A stretch of DNA of 64,000 nucleotides from Saccharibacillus nicotianae (GCF_042681745.1 NZ_JBHUGF010000010.1:2480001-2544000); one strand, 5' to 3'. Counted from the stretch's first letter, positions 53,659-62,894 are shown. Program-made: numbers and translations. Notes: generated by a model not told the origin, from the sequence alone.

Positions 53659-54654
53659 TTACTTCACTCTACTTTCCAGATTGGCTTCGGTAGGAACCAG
53701 TTCAGTATCTAGAATCGATTGAATGATTAGAGCAGATTTATGTTTATCATTATGATGCCGATTTTTGAATACTAATCGATGTGACAGCACAGGAGATGCC
53801 ATCGTCTGAATATCATCGGGTAATACATAATCTCTGCCTTGTATAGCTGCATATGCTTGAGCAGCTCGTAGTAACGCTTGGGTTGCTCGCGGACTTGCCC
53901 CTAGAGCAATCTCTTCATGTCTACGTGTAGCTTCTGCAAGACGAACAATATAGCCTAATAGATCATGATGAATAGTCACTGCCTGACAGAGCTGTCTTGC
54001 TTCGATAATTTGTTCACGAGTGACTTGTTCAAAAGCAGGAGACGCAGTATGATCTGCTGTTTCTTTACTTACTTGTGAAGAGGTTGAGGTTCTACGCAAA
54101 ATCTCAATTCCTTCTTCCGCAGAAGGATAACCCATCGACATTTTTAGCATAAATCGATCCATCTGTGCTTCTGGTAATGGAAATGTTCCTTGGTTATCGA
54201 CCGGATTTTGCGTAGCAATCACCATAAAAGGATTATCTAGCTTCATCGTCTCGCCATCGACACTAATCTGCTGTTCTTCCATACATTCCAGCAGACTGGA
54301 TTGAGTACGTGGAGTCGCCCGATTAATCTCATCTGCCAGTACGATATTAGCAAATAAAGGCCCTGCTCGAAACGTGAATTCGCTTTCTTTTTGATTGAAA
54401 AAGTGGATTCCTGTAAGGTCAGAAGGCAACAAATCTGGTGTGAATTGTATCCGCTGAAAATGACAACTCATCGCTGCCGCTAGTGTTTTGGCAAGCATCG
54501 TTTTACCGGTACCGGGTACATCTTCCATCAATACATGACCGGAAGCAAATAAAGCGGTCAGTAACAATTGAATCTCATGATCTTTACCTACAATAACTTG
54601 ACCTACTTGTTGTTGAAGTCGATTCGCTACATGCTGAACGGTATATGTATCCAT
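53659..54654 (-). CDS. MoxR-family AAA+ ATPase
   Basis: A 331-residue ATPase of the MoxR group: Walker A in HVLMEDVPGTGKTMLAKTLA, Walker B in ANIVLADEINRATPRTQSSLLECMEE, sensor 1 VIATQNPVDNQG and the C-terminal lid with GASPRATQALLRAAQAYAA. MoxR proteins act as chaperones in maturation of metal or membrane complexes together with vWA proteins. It begins the three-gene operon moxR-DUF58-DUF4129. Confidence 0.92.
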   Translation of the reverse strand: MDTYTVQHVANRLQQQVGQVIVGKDHEIQLLLTALFASGHVLMEDVPGTGKTMLAKTLAAAMSCHFQRIQFTPDLLPSDLTGIHFFNQKESEFTFRAGPLFANIVLADEINRATPRTQSSLLECMEEQQISVDGETMKLDNPFMVIATQNPVDNQGTFPLPEAQMDRFMLKMSMGYPSAEEGIEILRRTSTSSQVSKETADHTASPAFEQVTREQIIEARQLCQAVTIHHDLLGYIVRLAEATRRHEEIALGASPRATQALLRAAQAYAAIQGRDYVLPDDIQTMASPVLSHRLVFKNRHHNDKHKSALIIQSILDTELVPTEANLESRVK

Positions 54655-54715
54655 AGTATTAATCTTCCTTTCTGTACCTATCTCCTTTTATCATACAGTG
54701 ATTTGGATGAAATGC

Positions 54716-54753
54716 AAAAAAGGAGAAGCTTTATCAAGAGCTTCTCCTTTTTT
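54716..54753 (-). terminator. Terminator of the zinc-finger gene
   Basis: A perfect 15-bp stem (AAAAAAGGAGAAGCT and complement) with an 8-nt loop is followed on the minus strand by a T run, 30 bp after the stop. Confidence 0.9.
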
Positions 54754-54783
54754 ATATATTCAATTGTCCGTAATCTATATAAC

Positions 54784-55188
54784 TTATTTGTGTTGAAGAC
54801 GAGAGCGACGTAGACTCATCACAGCAAGGCGTCTTTTCAGATCACGTTCCCATTTCTCATCATTGATTTTTTTGGCTACAGCGAGCAGGTCTAGACCCAT
54901 ATCGATCTGACTTTGCACCATGGTCATTGGATCATCTTCTTCCATATTCACGCAATTCTCGAACATGGTTGCTTCATCTTCCATCACATAATCCTGAAAA
55001 TCGATCTCAGGTGTGCCATCTCCATGCGCATACTCAGCCAAAATCTCATACTCACTTTCTACTTTGTAGTGAACTTCAACCCGTTCACATACAGGGCATA
55101 CGAGTAGGGGAACATTATGAACCTGGGTTCGAAAATGTTTTAAAGTCCCTTTCGTACCTATCATACTGCCGCCACAGCAAAAGCTCAT
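54784..55188 (-). CDS. Small zinc-finger-like protein, unknown function
   Basis: A 134-residue soluble protein with paired cysteines MSFCCGG and LVCPVCERVEVHYK, likely one zinc site, followed by an acidic middle (MEDEATMFENCVNMEEDDPM) and a basic C-terminus (KRRLAVMSLRRSRLQHK). The longest frame starts at a GTG (55197) abutting GGAGG; the ATG at 55188 has 9-nt spacing and is used. I do not recognise the function. Confidence 0.72.
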   Translation of the reverse strand: MSFCCGGSMIGTKGTLKHFRTQVHNVPLLVCPVCERVEVHYKVESEYEILAEYAHGDGTPEIDFQDYVMEDEATMFENCVNMEEDDPMTMVQSQIDMGLDLLAVAKKINDEKWERDLKRRLAVMSLRRSRLQHK

Positions 55189-55313
55189 GTTGCTCACCCT
55201 CCATACATTATTCTATGATTTTCAACCTTACCCCAATATCATCAAAATAAGTGATTGTGAATGATTATTAACCAGCTTGTGTCCATTCTACACTTTTTTG
55301 GGAGAAGACAAAA

Positions 55314-55346
55314 CCCCCCCATTCGTAGAATATACGAATGAAGGGG
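55314..55346 (-). terminator. Terminator of the peroxiredoxin gene
   Basis: CATTCGTA/TACGAATG extended by CCCC/GGGG across two mismatches is followed by TTTTGTC on the minus strand. Confidence 0.85.
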
Positions 55347-55370
55347 CAAAATAGATTACTTTTTCTTATA

Positions 55371-55919
55371 TTAAGAAGTAACTAATGTTTTTTGTCCTGG
55401 TTTCCAGTTCATTGGGCACAATCCACCAGATTGTAGAGCTTGCAATACGCGAAGAGTTTCTTCTACGCTACGACCTACATCGTTGTGGTTGACCACTTCA
55501 TATTTCAATTCGCCTTCTGGATCGATGATGAATAGACCGCGAAGTGCTACGCCTTCTTCTTCGATCAATACGCCATAATCAGAAGCAACTTTTTTCGTAA
55601 TATCGGAAGCCAATGGGAAGTTCAATTGACCTAGACCATTGTTTTCTGGAGCAGTGCTAATCCAAGCTTTGTGACTGTGAATAGAGTCAGTACTTACACC
55701 AACAATTTCAGTATCTAATGCTCTGAATTCTTCTGCTGCATCACTAAGTGCAGTAATTTCTGTAGGGCATACAAAAGTGAAATCTAGTGGATAGAAGAAA
55801 AACACCAACCATTTTCCTTTGTAATCGGACAATTGAACGCGTCCAAAATCTTTACCATCACCAGAAACAGTCTCCATATTAAAATCTGGTGCTTGTTTAC
55901 CTACCAAACGATCTGCCAT
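55371..55919 (-). CDS. Typical 2-Cys peroxiredoxin (AhpC/Prx1 class)
   Basis: Thiol peroxidase of 182 residues that reduces hydrogen and organic peroxides. The peroxidatic Cys51 is in PLDFTFVCPTEITAL and the resolving Cys168 in GGLCPMNWKPG, with a family-typical FIIDPEGELKYEVVNHNDVGRS. It resembles Bacillus YkuU. No AhpF reductase gene is adjacent, so a thioredoxin likely regenerates it. AAAGGAGG precedes the start at normal spacing, and a sigma-A promoter lies about 90 bp upstream. Confidence 0.93.
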   Translation of the reverse strand: MADRLVGKQAPDFNMETVSGDGKDFGRVQLSDYKGKWLVFFFYPLDFTFVCPTEITALSDAAEEFRALDTEIVGVSTDSIHSHKAWISTAPENNGLGQLNFPLASDITKKVASDYGVLIEEEGVALRGLFIIDPEGELKYEVVNHNDVGRSVEETLRVLQALQSGGLCPMNWKPGQKTLVTS

Positions 55920-56006
55920 AATCCAGTATTCCTCCTTTTATATAAGAAAAGTCAAAACACACTTTTCTTTCCTATCTATATCATAACTCTAAACGCTATG
56001 ACAAGA

Positions 56007-56035
56007 ATGTTATCATCGACCCAAATCAAAGTCAA
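56007..56035 (-). promoter_or_regulatory. Promoter of the peroxiredoxin gene
   Basis: TTGACT (56035-56030), a 17-bp spacer and TAACAT (56012-56007) lie on the minus strand. No clear PerR box was recognised. Confidence 0.6.
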
Positions 56036-56183
56036 GATTAGAAGAGATACTTTATTATAATAATTCTAAATAAGGATTTTTCGGTACAATTTAACGTCCG
56101 CTAGCTCTAGTAAAGAGAGCTAATGTCACATTTTGATCACAAATAAAAACAATTTCTAAGATCAAAAGTGATAGATATACTGA

Positions 56184-57278
56184 TTATGCTTTTTGCATAG
56201 CGGCTACGATCAAATCACCCATTTGTGAAGTGGATAATGCCTGACTCTTATCTACAGCAATATCGGCTGTACGATGACCTTCATCTAATACTTTGGCAAC
56301 AGCCGCTTCAATAGCATCGGCTGCTTCTGCGTAATTGAATGTTAGACGGAACATTAATGCTACAGACAAAATAGTCGCAATCGGATTCGCTAATCCTTGT
56401 CCTGCAATATCAGGCGCTGATCCGTGTACTGGCTCATACAATCCAAAGCTACCTGCATCGGTACTATCTCCCATAGACGCAGAAGCTAACATTCCGATCG
56501 ATCCTGTCAACATAGCTGCTTCATCACTCAAAATATCGCCAAACATATTTTCAGTCACGATCACGTCAAAGCTAGATGGACGACGAAGTAATTGCATCGC
56601 ACAGTTATCAACCAATACATGCTCTAGTTCTACATCTGGATAATCAGGAGCGATCCGGTTCACTGTTTCGCGCCATAGACGAGACGTTTCAAGTACATTC
56701 GCTTTATCTACAGAAGCTAATTTTTTACGACGCTTTTGAGCAATTTCAAAAGCTTGACGAGTGATACGTTCAATCTCAGTCACATTGTATACACAAGTGT
56801 CTACAGCTTCTTCTCCATGCTCGCCTTGTCTTCTTAATTTTTCACCGAAATAAATACCGCCTGTCAATTCACGGACTACCATTAAGTCGGTTCCTTCAAG
56901 CACTTCTGGTTTTAGTGTAGACGCTTCTTTCAAGCAATCGAATACAACGGCTGGACGCAAATTAGAAAATAGCCCTAATGCTTTGCGAATTCCGAGTAGA
57001 CCTGTTTCTGGACGTAATTCTTTAGAGTTGTTATCCCATTTGGGTCCACCTACAGCTCCCAGTAATACAGCATCTGCGCTTTTACACACATCTAATGTTT
57101 CTTGAGGAAGCGGTGTTCCTTTTTCGTCTATAGCAATCCCACCAAATAGCGCATGTTCCGTTTCAAAAGAATAACCATATAATTCTTCTGCTTTTTTTAA
57201 TACTTTTTCAGCTTCTGCTACAACTTCTGGTCCGATACCGTCACCGGCAATTACTGCGATTTTTTTTACGTCTGTCAT
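56184..57278 (-). CDS. leuB: 3-isopropylmalate dehydrogenase
   Basis: NAD-dependent oxidative decarboxylase of leucine biosynthesis. The 364 residues contain IAVIAGDGIGPEVVAEA, the substrate arginines in ETGLLGIRKALGLFSNLRPA, the VRELTGGIYFGEK segment and the NAD-binding GSMGMLASASMG-like loop (TGSIGMLASASMGDST), with EPVHGSAPDIAGQGLANP. Length is normal. It stands apart from leuA, with the aldo-keto reductase and an unknown gene between, and no leuC or leuD is in the window. A TTGGAT-16-GATAAA promoter candidate is present on its 5' side. Confidence 0.97.
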   Translation of the reverse strand: MTDVKKIAVIAGDGIGPEVVAEAEKVLKKAEELYGYSFETEHALFGGIAIDEKGTPLPQETLDVCKSADAVLLGAVGGPKWDNNSKELRPETGLLGIRKALGLFSNLRPAVVFDCLKEASTLKPEVLEGTDLMVVRELTGGIYFGEKLRRQGEHGEEAVDTCVYNVTEIERITRQAFEIAQKRRKKLASVDKANVLETSRLWRETVNRIAPDYPDVELEHVLVDNCAMQLLRRPSSFDVIVTENMFGDILSDEAAMLTGSIGMLASASMGDSTDAGSFGLYEPVHGSAPDIAGQGLANPIATILSVALMFRLTFNYAEAADAIEAAVAKVLDEGHRTADIAVDKSQALSTSQMGDLIVAAMQKA

Positions 57279-57654
57279 ATTAGAAGTCTCCTTTTATGTT
57301 GAGTTCGTTCATTTCACCTATACACAGTTTTATCATACATGTCAGGTCTTATCCAAGATATACAAACTATGACCTTCATAGGCAAATCCTATAAGCTTCT
57401 TTTGATAGATAGATTAAGCAATTTAGATCATTCCTTTTATAGATACAACAGATTATTTAATTAGAAATTTATCGCCTTTGCAAGTTATAATGATTTCACT
57501 TTCCACTTCCGTATTATTATATGATATAGCAACATAGGAGTTTGTTCCAAATTATGGATAAAGAAGTTTGCTGTTCACAGATACAAGGTCTAGAATAATA
57601 TAGAGTGCATTTAGACATGCTATTCAATATTTTAAAAACAGAGGAGTGCATATT
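57279..57654. promoter_or_regulatory. Divergent intergenic region leuB / aldo-keto reductase
   Basis: On the minus strand TTGGAT (57356-57351) and GATAAA (57334-57329), 16 bp apart, could serve leuB. On the plus side a TATAAT-like hexamer occurs near 57486 without a good -35. No leader structure, T-box or small gene was recognised. Confidence 0.4.
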
Positions 57655-58635
57655 ATGGATTATTCATATCTTGGTAAGTCAGGGTTAAAGGTCAGCCGTA
57701 TTTGTTTGGGCACGATGAATTTTGGACCTGTTACAGATGAGAAAGAATCATTCCGCATTATGGACGCTGCTCTTGATGCAGGGATCAATTTTTTTGATAC
57801 TGCAAATGTATACGGATTTAAAGTAGGTGTTGGAACAACTGAAGAGATTATCGGACGTTGGTTCAAACAAGGCGGTAACCGTCGTGAAAAAGTGGTGTTA
57901 GCGACTAAAGTATATGGAACGATGCACAAAGACTTAGATGGGCCGAATAGCGATGGTGGATTATCTGCTTACAAAATTCGTCGTCACCTTGAAGGTTCTC
58001 TCAAACGCTTACAAACAGATCATGTTGAATTGTATCAAATGCATCATATCGATACGAATGTAAGTTGGGATGAATTATGGGGTGCTTTTGAAGTCGCTGT
58101 TCAACAAGGTAAAATTGGTTATGTCGGTTCAAGTAACTTTGCTGCATGGCATATCGCTATCGCTCAAAAAGCTGCTGAAAACCGTAATTTCTTAGGTCTG
58201 ATTTCAGAACAGCACAAATATAGTCTGTTATGCCGTCAACCTGAATTGGAAGTTCTCCCTGCTGCTCATGCACTTGGATTAGGTGTTATTCCATGGAGTC
58301 CATTAGATGGTGGATTGCTTGGACGTAATGCACTCAAAAAAATCGAAGGTTCACGTAGTGGTGGCGATGCTAATCGAGTAGATCAACATAAAGAACAACT
58401 AGAACAATACGCTGAATTGTGTAATGAACTAGGTGAACCTCAAGATGTTGTTGCTCTGGCATGGGTACTTGCTAATCCGGCTGTGACTGCTCCAATTATT
58501 GGACCACGTACAGCAGAACAATTTGAAAGTTCTTTACGTATTATCGATGTGAAGCTAGATGAAGCTACTATGACTCGTCTGGATGAAATATTCCCAGGTC
58601 CTGGTGGAGCTGCTCCTAAAGCTTACGCTTGGTAA
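57655..58635 (+). CDS. Aldo/keto reductase
   Basis: A 326-residue NADPH-dependent oxidoreductase of the AKR superfamily (IolS/YrpG-like branch). Catalytic residues are visible: Asp and Tyr in FFDTANVYG, Lys in LATKVYG and His in YQMHHIDTN. The C-terminal cofactor loop is IIGPRTAEQFESSL. The physiological substrate is unknown. GAGGAG 8 nt before the ATG at 57655 sets the start instead of the GTG at 57646. It has a single-gene unit with a shared terminator. Confidence 0.92.
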   Translation: MDYSYLGKSGLKVSRICLGTMNFGPVTDEKESFRIMDAALDAGINFFDTANVYGFKVGVGTTEEIIGRWFKQGGNRREKVVLATKVYGTMHKDLDGPNSDGGLSAYKIRRHLEGSLKRLQTDHVELYQMHHIDTNVSWDELWGAFEVAVQQGKIGYVGSSNFAAWHIAIAQKAAENRNFLGLISEQHKYSLLCRQPELEVLPAAHALGLGVIPWSPLDGGLLGRNALKKIEGSRSGGDANRVDQHKEQLEQYAELCNELGEPQDVVALAWVLANPAVTAPIIGPRTAEQFESSLRIIDVKLDEATMTRLDEIFPGPGGAAPKAYAW

Positions 58636-58695
58636 ATAGTACATTGTTTTCTTTATCTATAAGCATTCTGTTTTCTATACATGAATAATCATTAG

Positions 58696-58740
58696 AAAAA
58701 GCTCTTCTACTTGTCTGCAAAGACAAAAGAAGAGCTTTTT
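58696..58740. terminator. Bidirectional terminator
   Basis: AAAAAGCTCTTCT and its complement with an inner TTGTCT/AGACAA helix and T runs both ways end the convergent aldo-keto reductase and 58.9-kb genes. The following 120 bp are AT-rich with recurring TTGCTAG words. Confidence 0.9.
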
Positions 58741-58869
58741 TATTGTTGCTAGATCATTGCTAGATTGTGATTATATTATTGCTGTAGTATAGCTATTTTA
58801 TTGCTATCTAGATTCTTTCTATCTAATTATTTGCTAGTATCACTTTACTATTTTTTAACGCTTATATGC

Positions 58870-59949
58870 TTAAAGAGTTTCTACCAAAATACCTAATGGT
58901 GTAGAAGAAGCACCTGCAATCATCAAAGCAAACGTATATTTACTATTTCCCGGTGTCGCATTAACGGTATACACCGGACATGCTTGAGTGTTGGTACGCA
59001 TCAATGGAACTCCATACGTCTGCCCATCTTTGCGAACAGCTCCACCATAACTACCACCGCGTGGATTCAGCGAAATTTTGATCGTACGTGTCTGTGAAGA
59101 GGGGTTATTAACCGGAACAGTAACATTGTAGACTGCTCCAAATTGAGCACGATTATCTAAAGAACTGGGTAGTTCACTATTTGCTGCTGTAAATAATTGA
59201 TCGGCTGGCAATGATCCATCTTTTTTTGTTTTTGTAGCTGTTGGATAAATAACACGAGCTGATCCTACTGTATAAACAGGAGTGATCGCATTAGTCTCCG
59301 AAAAGTTCCAACTGCCACGTGGATGAGCTTGTGGTGCAGGTGGCAACGGAGCTGATTTGATCAACGTAAGATCATATGCGGTATCACGTGAAGCGACCGT
59401 ACGTACTTCATAACTAATCTGTCCGCTATCTGTACTTTCTACTGTAAAGTCATACATAAATCCAAGCAATTTACCCGGTGGTACAATAAAACTCTCGATC
59501 AAGCCAGATTGTAACTGTTTGATTAAAGGATTTTCGGCTGTACGTTGATCAGCTGTTCCTCCTAAAGTAGCTCTGGAAATACAAGTACCAATATCGTTAA
59601 TCCAGTTCACATCATCTCCACCGATTCGATACTCACGATTCACCGATGTAATGCGAAGAGCACCATGATTCGCTTTATTTTCAAGCGTAATTCCGACTTT
59701 TACCGGATCTTTCAGCACATTATAATGCCATGCAAAAATACGGTGTTGGACTGTTTTGTTATTGGTCTGTACCACATCATGCCATAATGTACCATGACGT
59801 ACAGGAAAATTAGCTTCATTCAACGTTTCAGGATTATCACTTACCATTAAGCGCCGGGTGCCACCTTTGGTAGCTGAAGCGATATCGTACTGAACAATTC
59901 CTGTAGTGTCTACAACTTCGATAGGTAAGTCTTTACCTTGACAGGTCAT
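58870..59949 (-). CDS. Beta-rich protein of unknown function
   Basis: A 359-residue protein I do not recognise. It has no signal peptide or membrane helix, four cysteines (residues 3, about 123, 338 region), and a composition rich in Thr, Ser, Asn and Val with many alternating strands (GLIESFIVPPGKLLGFMYDF, GQISYEVRTVASRD). This suggests two beta-sandwich domains joined by a Pro-rich linker (APLPPAPQAHPRG, about 200-212). GGAGG lies 8 nt before the ATG, and a (ACTTCT)7 tract is 52-93 bp upstream. It interrupts a leucine-gene cluster and may be a late insertion. Confidence 0.72.
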   Translation of the reverse strand: MTCQGKDLPIEVVDTTGIVQYDIASATKGGTRRLMVSDNPETLNEANFPVRHGTLWHDVVQTNNKTVQHRIFAWHYNVLKDPVKVGITLENKANHGALRITSVNREYRIGGDDVNWINDIGTCISRATLGGTADQRTAENPLIKQLQSGLIESFIVPPGKLLGFMYDFTVESTDSGQISYEVRTVASRDTAYDLTLIKSAPLPPAPQAHPRGSWNFSETNAITPVYTVGSARVIYPTATKTKKDGSLPADQLFTAANSELPSSLDNRAQFGAVYNVTVPVNNPSSQTRTIKISLNPRGGSYGGAVRKDGQTYGVPLMRTNTQACPVYTVNATPGNSKYTFALMIAGASSTPLGILVETL

Positions 59950-60000
59950 ACTGTATTCCTCCTCGAATTTGATATGATTTTGTTCTAGACGACTGACTAC

Positions 60001-60042
60001 ACTTCTACTTCTACTTCTACTTCTACTTCTACTTCTACTTCT
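60001..60042. repeat. Hexanucleotide microsatellite (ACTTCT)7
   Basis: Seven perfect copies of ACTTCT (AGAAGT on the minus strand) lie between the leuA terminator and the 58.9-kb gene, in its likely promoter or 5' untranslated region. Copy-number change could alter spacing of expression signals. Confidence 0.97.
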
Positions 60043-60052
60043 ACTAAATAAA

Positions 60053-60083
60053 TAACCACACTGCCATTACAACAGTGTGGTTA
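60053..60083 (-). terminator. Terminator of leuA
   Basis: A perfect 11-bp stem TAACCACACTG and complement with a 9-nt loop is followed by TTTATTTAG on the minus strand. Confidence 0.85.
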
Positions 60084-60157
60084 AAAGGTCTTACATTATA
60101 TAAAGTAAAAAATAACGAGCTATTTACAACCTAAATCTTTATTTTTTTAAAATATTT

Positions 60158-61702
60158 TTAGATCATCGAAATATTATCGCGTCTACCGTACGTTTTACGC
60201 TTTTCGACCAGACGATTCAATGAATCGACATACGCACGAGCACTCGCTTCTAGAATATCTGTACTTACCCCGCGGCCTTGTGCAGTAATACCATCTTGCG
60301 TTAAAGCAACATGTACTTCACCAAGTGCATCTTTACCCTGTGTTACTCCTTTAATCGAGTAATCGGCTAGTTTTACTTCTTCTTGTGACGCTTTATCGAT
60401 AGCATTGTAAATGGAGTCAACAGAACCGTTACCACTAGATTCTTCTTCACGTACTTCTCCATCCGCTGTCGACAAACGAATCTTCGCTGTTGGAGAACCT
60501 TCACTATCAAAAGAAACAAACAGTGAATCCAATTGGAACAATTCAGGCGCATCTGCAAGACGCTCTTCTAGCAACGCGAACAGATCATCATCCGAAATTT
60601 CTTTTTTCTTATCAGCCAAAATTTTAAATTTAGCAAAAGCTTCGTTTAATGCTTCTTCTGTCAAATCATAACCTAGTTCGATCAAATGCTCACGGAACGC
60701 ATGACGACCCGAGTGTTTACCCATCACAAGTTTGGTCGCTTTAAAGCCTATCGTTTCTGGGCTCATAATTTCATAAGTGGTTTTTTCTTTCAACATACCA
60801 TCCTGGTGAATACCGGATTCATGTGCAAACGCATTAGCTCCAACAATCGCTTTGTTACCCGGGACGACCATACCTGTTAATTTGCTGACCAAGCGGCTAG
60901 TACGTGCGATTTCAGACAGAGTCAGGCTTGTTTTGGCACCAAAGAAATCTTGACGCGTTTCCAAAGCCATCGCTACTTCTTCCAACGATGTATTACCGGC
61001 ACGTTCGCCGATCCCATTGATCGTACCTTCGATCTGATCTGCACCGTTCAAAATTGCAGCCAGTGCATTCGCTGTTGCCATTCCTAGATCATCATGACAG
61101 TGAGCGCTCAATTGTACTTTTTCAATATTAGGTACATTTTCTTTTAGGTGTTTGAAAATATTACCGTATTCATAAGGAGTCAAAAAGCCTACCGTATCAG
61201 GAATATTCACGACATAAGCGCCTTCTTCTACAGCCATCGTAACCATTTCAACCATGAAGTCGTATTCAGTACGTCCTGCATCTTCTAATGAAAATTCTAC
61301 TTTGTCAAAATACTGACGGGCATAACGAATCGCGGAACGTGCTGTATCTTTAACCTGTTCTTTTTCCATACGAAGCTTATATTGACGGTGAATCGGTGAA
61401 GTCGCCAAGAACAGATGTAGGCACGGATCTTGCGCACCTTTCAGTGCCTCGCGTACCGCATCGATATCTTGTTCTCTAGCTCGCGCCAGACCAATAATAC
61501 TAGCATTTTTGACTGCACGTGCTACAGCATTAACCGCTGCCAAGTCACCAGGTGATGCTGCCGGGAATCCAGCTTCTATCCGATCAACACCCAATTTTTC
61601 GAGTTGATAAGCAATCTCTACTTTCTCGCGAGTATTCAAATTCACTCCCGGCGATTGTTCTCCATCTCTCAATGTGGTATCAAAAATATAAATTTTGCGC
61701 AT
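60158..61702 (-). CDS. leuA: 2-isopropylmalate synthase
   Basis: First committed enzyme of leucine synthesis, joining acetyl-CoA with 2-oxoisovalerate. The 514 residues show the catalytic barrel start IFDTTLRDGEQSPGVN, the metal ligands HCHDD (QLSAHCHDDLGMATAN), GIGERAGNTSLEE and the C-terminal leucine-binding regulatory domain (about 390-510). The ATG at 61702 has AAGGAGG 7 nt away. It is downstream of ilvC with an intervening hairpin, so the ilvBNC-leuA transcript may be partly terminated or processed there. Confidence 0.97.
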   Translation of the reverse strand: MRKIYIFDTTLRDGEQSPGVNLNTREKVEIAYQLEKLGVDRIEAGFPAASPGDLAAVNAVARAVKNASIIGLARAREQDIDAVREALKGAQDPCLHLFLATSPIHRQYKLRMEKEQVKDTARSAIRYARQYFDKVEFSLEDAGRTEYDFMVEMVTMAVEEGAYVVNIPDTVGFLTPYEYGNIFKHLKENVPNIEKVQLSAHCHDDLGMATANALAAILNGADQIEGTINGIGERAGNTSLEEVAMALETRQDFFGAKTSLTLSEIARTSRLVSKLTGMVVPGNKAIVGANAFAHESGIHQDGMLKEKTTYEIMSPETIGFKATKLVMGKHSGRHAFREHLIELGYDLTEEALNEAFAKFKILADKKKEISDDDLFALLEERLADAPELFQLDSLFVSFDSEGSPTAKIRLSTADGEVREEESSGNGSVDSIYNAIDKASQEEVKLADYSIKGVTQGKDALGEVHVALTQDGITAQGRGVSTDILEASARAYVDSLNRLVEKRKTYGRRDNISMI

Positions 61703-61733
61703 CATCGCACCTCCTTGTTTTTTTGAAAAAAAT

Positions 61734-61783
61734 ACCGGTATGCAGTAAGGCTGATATATTCCTATTCCTTACTACATACCGGT
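61734..61783 (-). terminator. Hairpin with T run between ilvC and leuA
   Basis: ACCGGTATG/CATACCGGT (9 bp) continues through one mismatch to AGTAAGG/CCTTACT around a 16-nt loop, followed by ATTTTTTTC. It ends about 30 bp before leuA and could act as a partial terminator or attenuator within the operon. Confidence 0.85.
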
Positions 61784-61901
61784 CTTAGCTATACTTTCGT
61801 TTATTGCACCATACTTTTACTATCCCTATATAGCTGAGACTCTTACTATCAAGCTATTTTTTCTGACTTCATTTATATTAGGATAGATATTTTAAATCTT
61901 T

Positions 61902-62894
61902 TTATTTTTTGATCCAGTGCATCATACCGCGAAGTTCTTTACCTACTACTTCTAGTTGGTGCTCGGATTCGTTACGACGAGTTGCTGTCAAGAATGCACG
62001 ACCGGATTGGTTTTCAAGCATAAAGTCACGAGCGAATTTACCTTGTTGGATATCAGACAATACTTCTTTCATTGCTTTTTTCGTATCTTCAGTAACGATA
62101 CGAGGACCTGTTACATAGTCGCCATATTCTGCTGTGTTACTGATCGAATCGCGCATTGTAGATAGTCCTCCTTCATACATCAAGTCAACGATCAATTTCA
62201 ATTCGTGTAGACACTCGAAGTATGCCATTTCAGGAGCATAACCAGCTTCTGTCAATGTTTCAAATCCAGCTTTAACTAGCGCACTTACACCACCACATAG
62301 TACTGCTTGCTCACCGAACAAATCAGTTTCTGTTTCTTCGCGGAATGATGTTTCGATAACACCGGCACGTGTACAACCGATTCCTTTAGCATAAGCTAAA
62401 CCGATTTCTTTCGCAGAACCTGTAGCATCTTGATGAATCGCGATTAGGCCTGGTACACCGAATCCTTCTTCATATGTACGACGTACCATGTGTCCTGGAG
62501 ATTTAGGAGCGATAAGCAATACATCATTACCTTCTGGAGCTACGATTTGTCCAAAGTGAACATTGAATCCATGAGCGAATAGCAAAGCAGCATCCGGTTT
62601 CAAGTTAGCTTCGATATCGCTTTTGTATACACTTGCTTGTGTTTCATCAGGCATCAAAATTTGTACAAGGTCTGCACGTTTAGTTGCTTCTGCTACAGAT
62701 AGTACTTCAAAACCATCATTTTTTGCTTTGTCAAAAGATTTACCTTCACGAAGTCCGATAACTACAGATAGTCCGCTATCACGCAAGTTTTGTGCATGAG
62801 CATGTCCTTGACTTCCGTAACCGATAATTGCGATCGTTTTACCTTTTAATACGTTCAATTCTGCATCATTTTCATAGTAAGTAGTTATAGCCAT
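61902..62894 (-). CDS. ilvC: Ketol-acid reductoisomerase
   Basis: Second common enzyme of valine and isoleucine synthesis, using NADPH and magnesium. The 330 residues show the class I form: cofactor-binding IIGYGSQGHAHAQNLRDSG, LLIAPKSPGHMVRRTY, and the catalytic GLSTMRDSISNTAEYGDY. Arg and Ser residues in the LREGKSF loop fit NADPH preference. AGGAGG precedes the ATG. It follows ilvN after a 207-bp gap holding a long hairpin. Confidence 0.98.
   Translation of the reverse strand: MAITTYYENDAELNVLKGKTIAIIGYGSQGHAHAQNLRDSGLSVVIGLREGKSFDKAKNDGFEVLSVAEATKRADLVQILMPDETQASVYKSDIEANLKPDAALLFAHGFNVHFGQIVAPEGNDVLLIAPKSPGHMVRRTYEEGFGVPGLIAIHQDATGSAKEIGLAYAKGIGCTRAGVIETSFREETETDLFGEQAVLCGGVSALVKAGFETLTEAGYAPEMAYFECLHELKLIVDLMYEGGLSTMRDSISNTAEYGDYVTGPRIVTEDTKKAMKEVLSDIQQGKFARDFMLENQSGRAFLTATRRNESEHQLEVVGKELRGMMHWIKK

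Noticed and set aside
56102..56122. Terminator after leuB
   Set aside because: The stem is only 7 bp (TAGCTCT/AGAGCTA) and no T run follows on the minus strand.
58741..58869. CRISPR-like or tandem repeat of TTGCTAG words
   Set aside because: Copies are short, irregularly spaced and imperfect in an AT-rich spacer, with no direct-repeat and spacer pattern.
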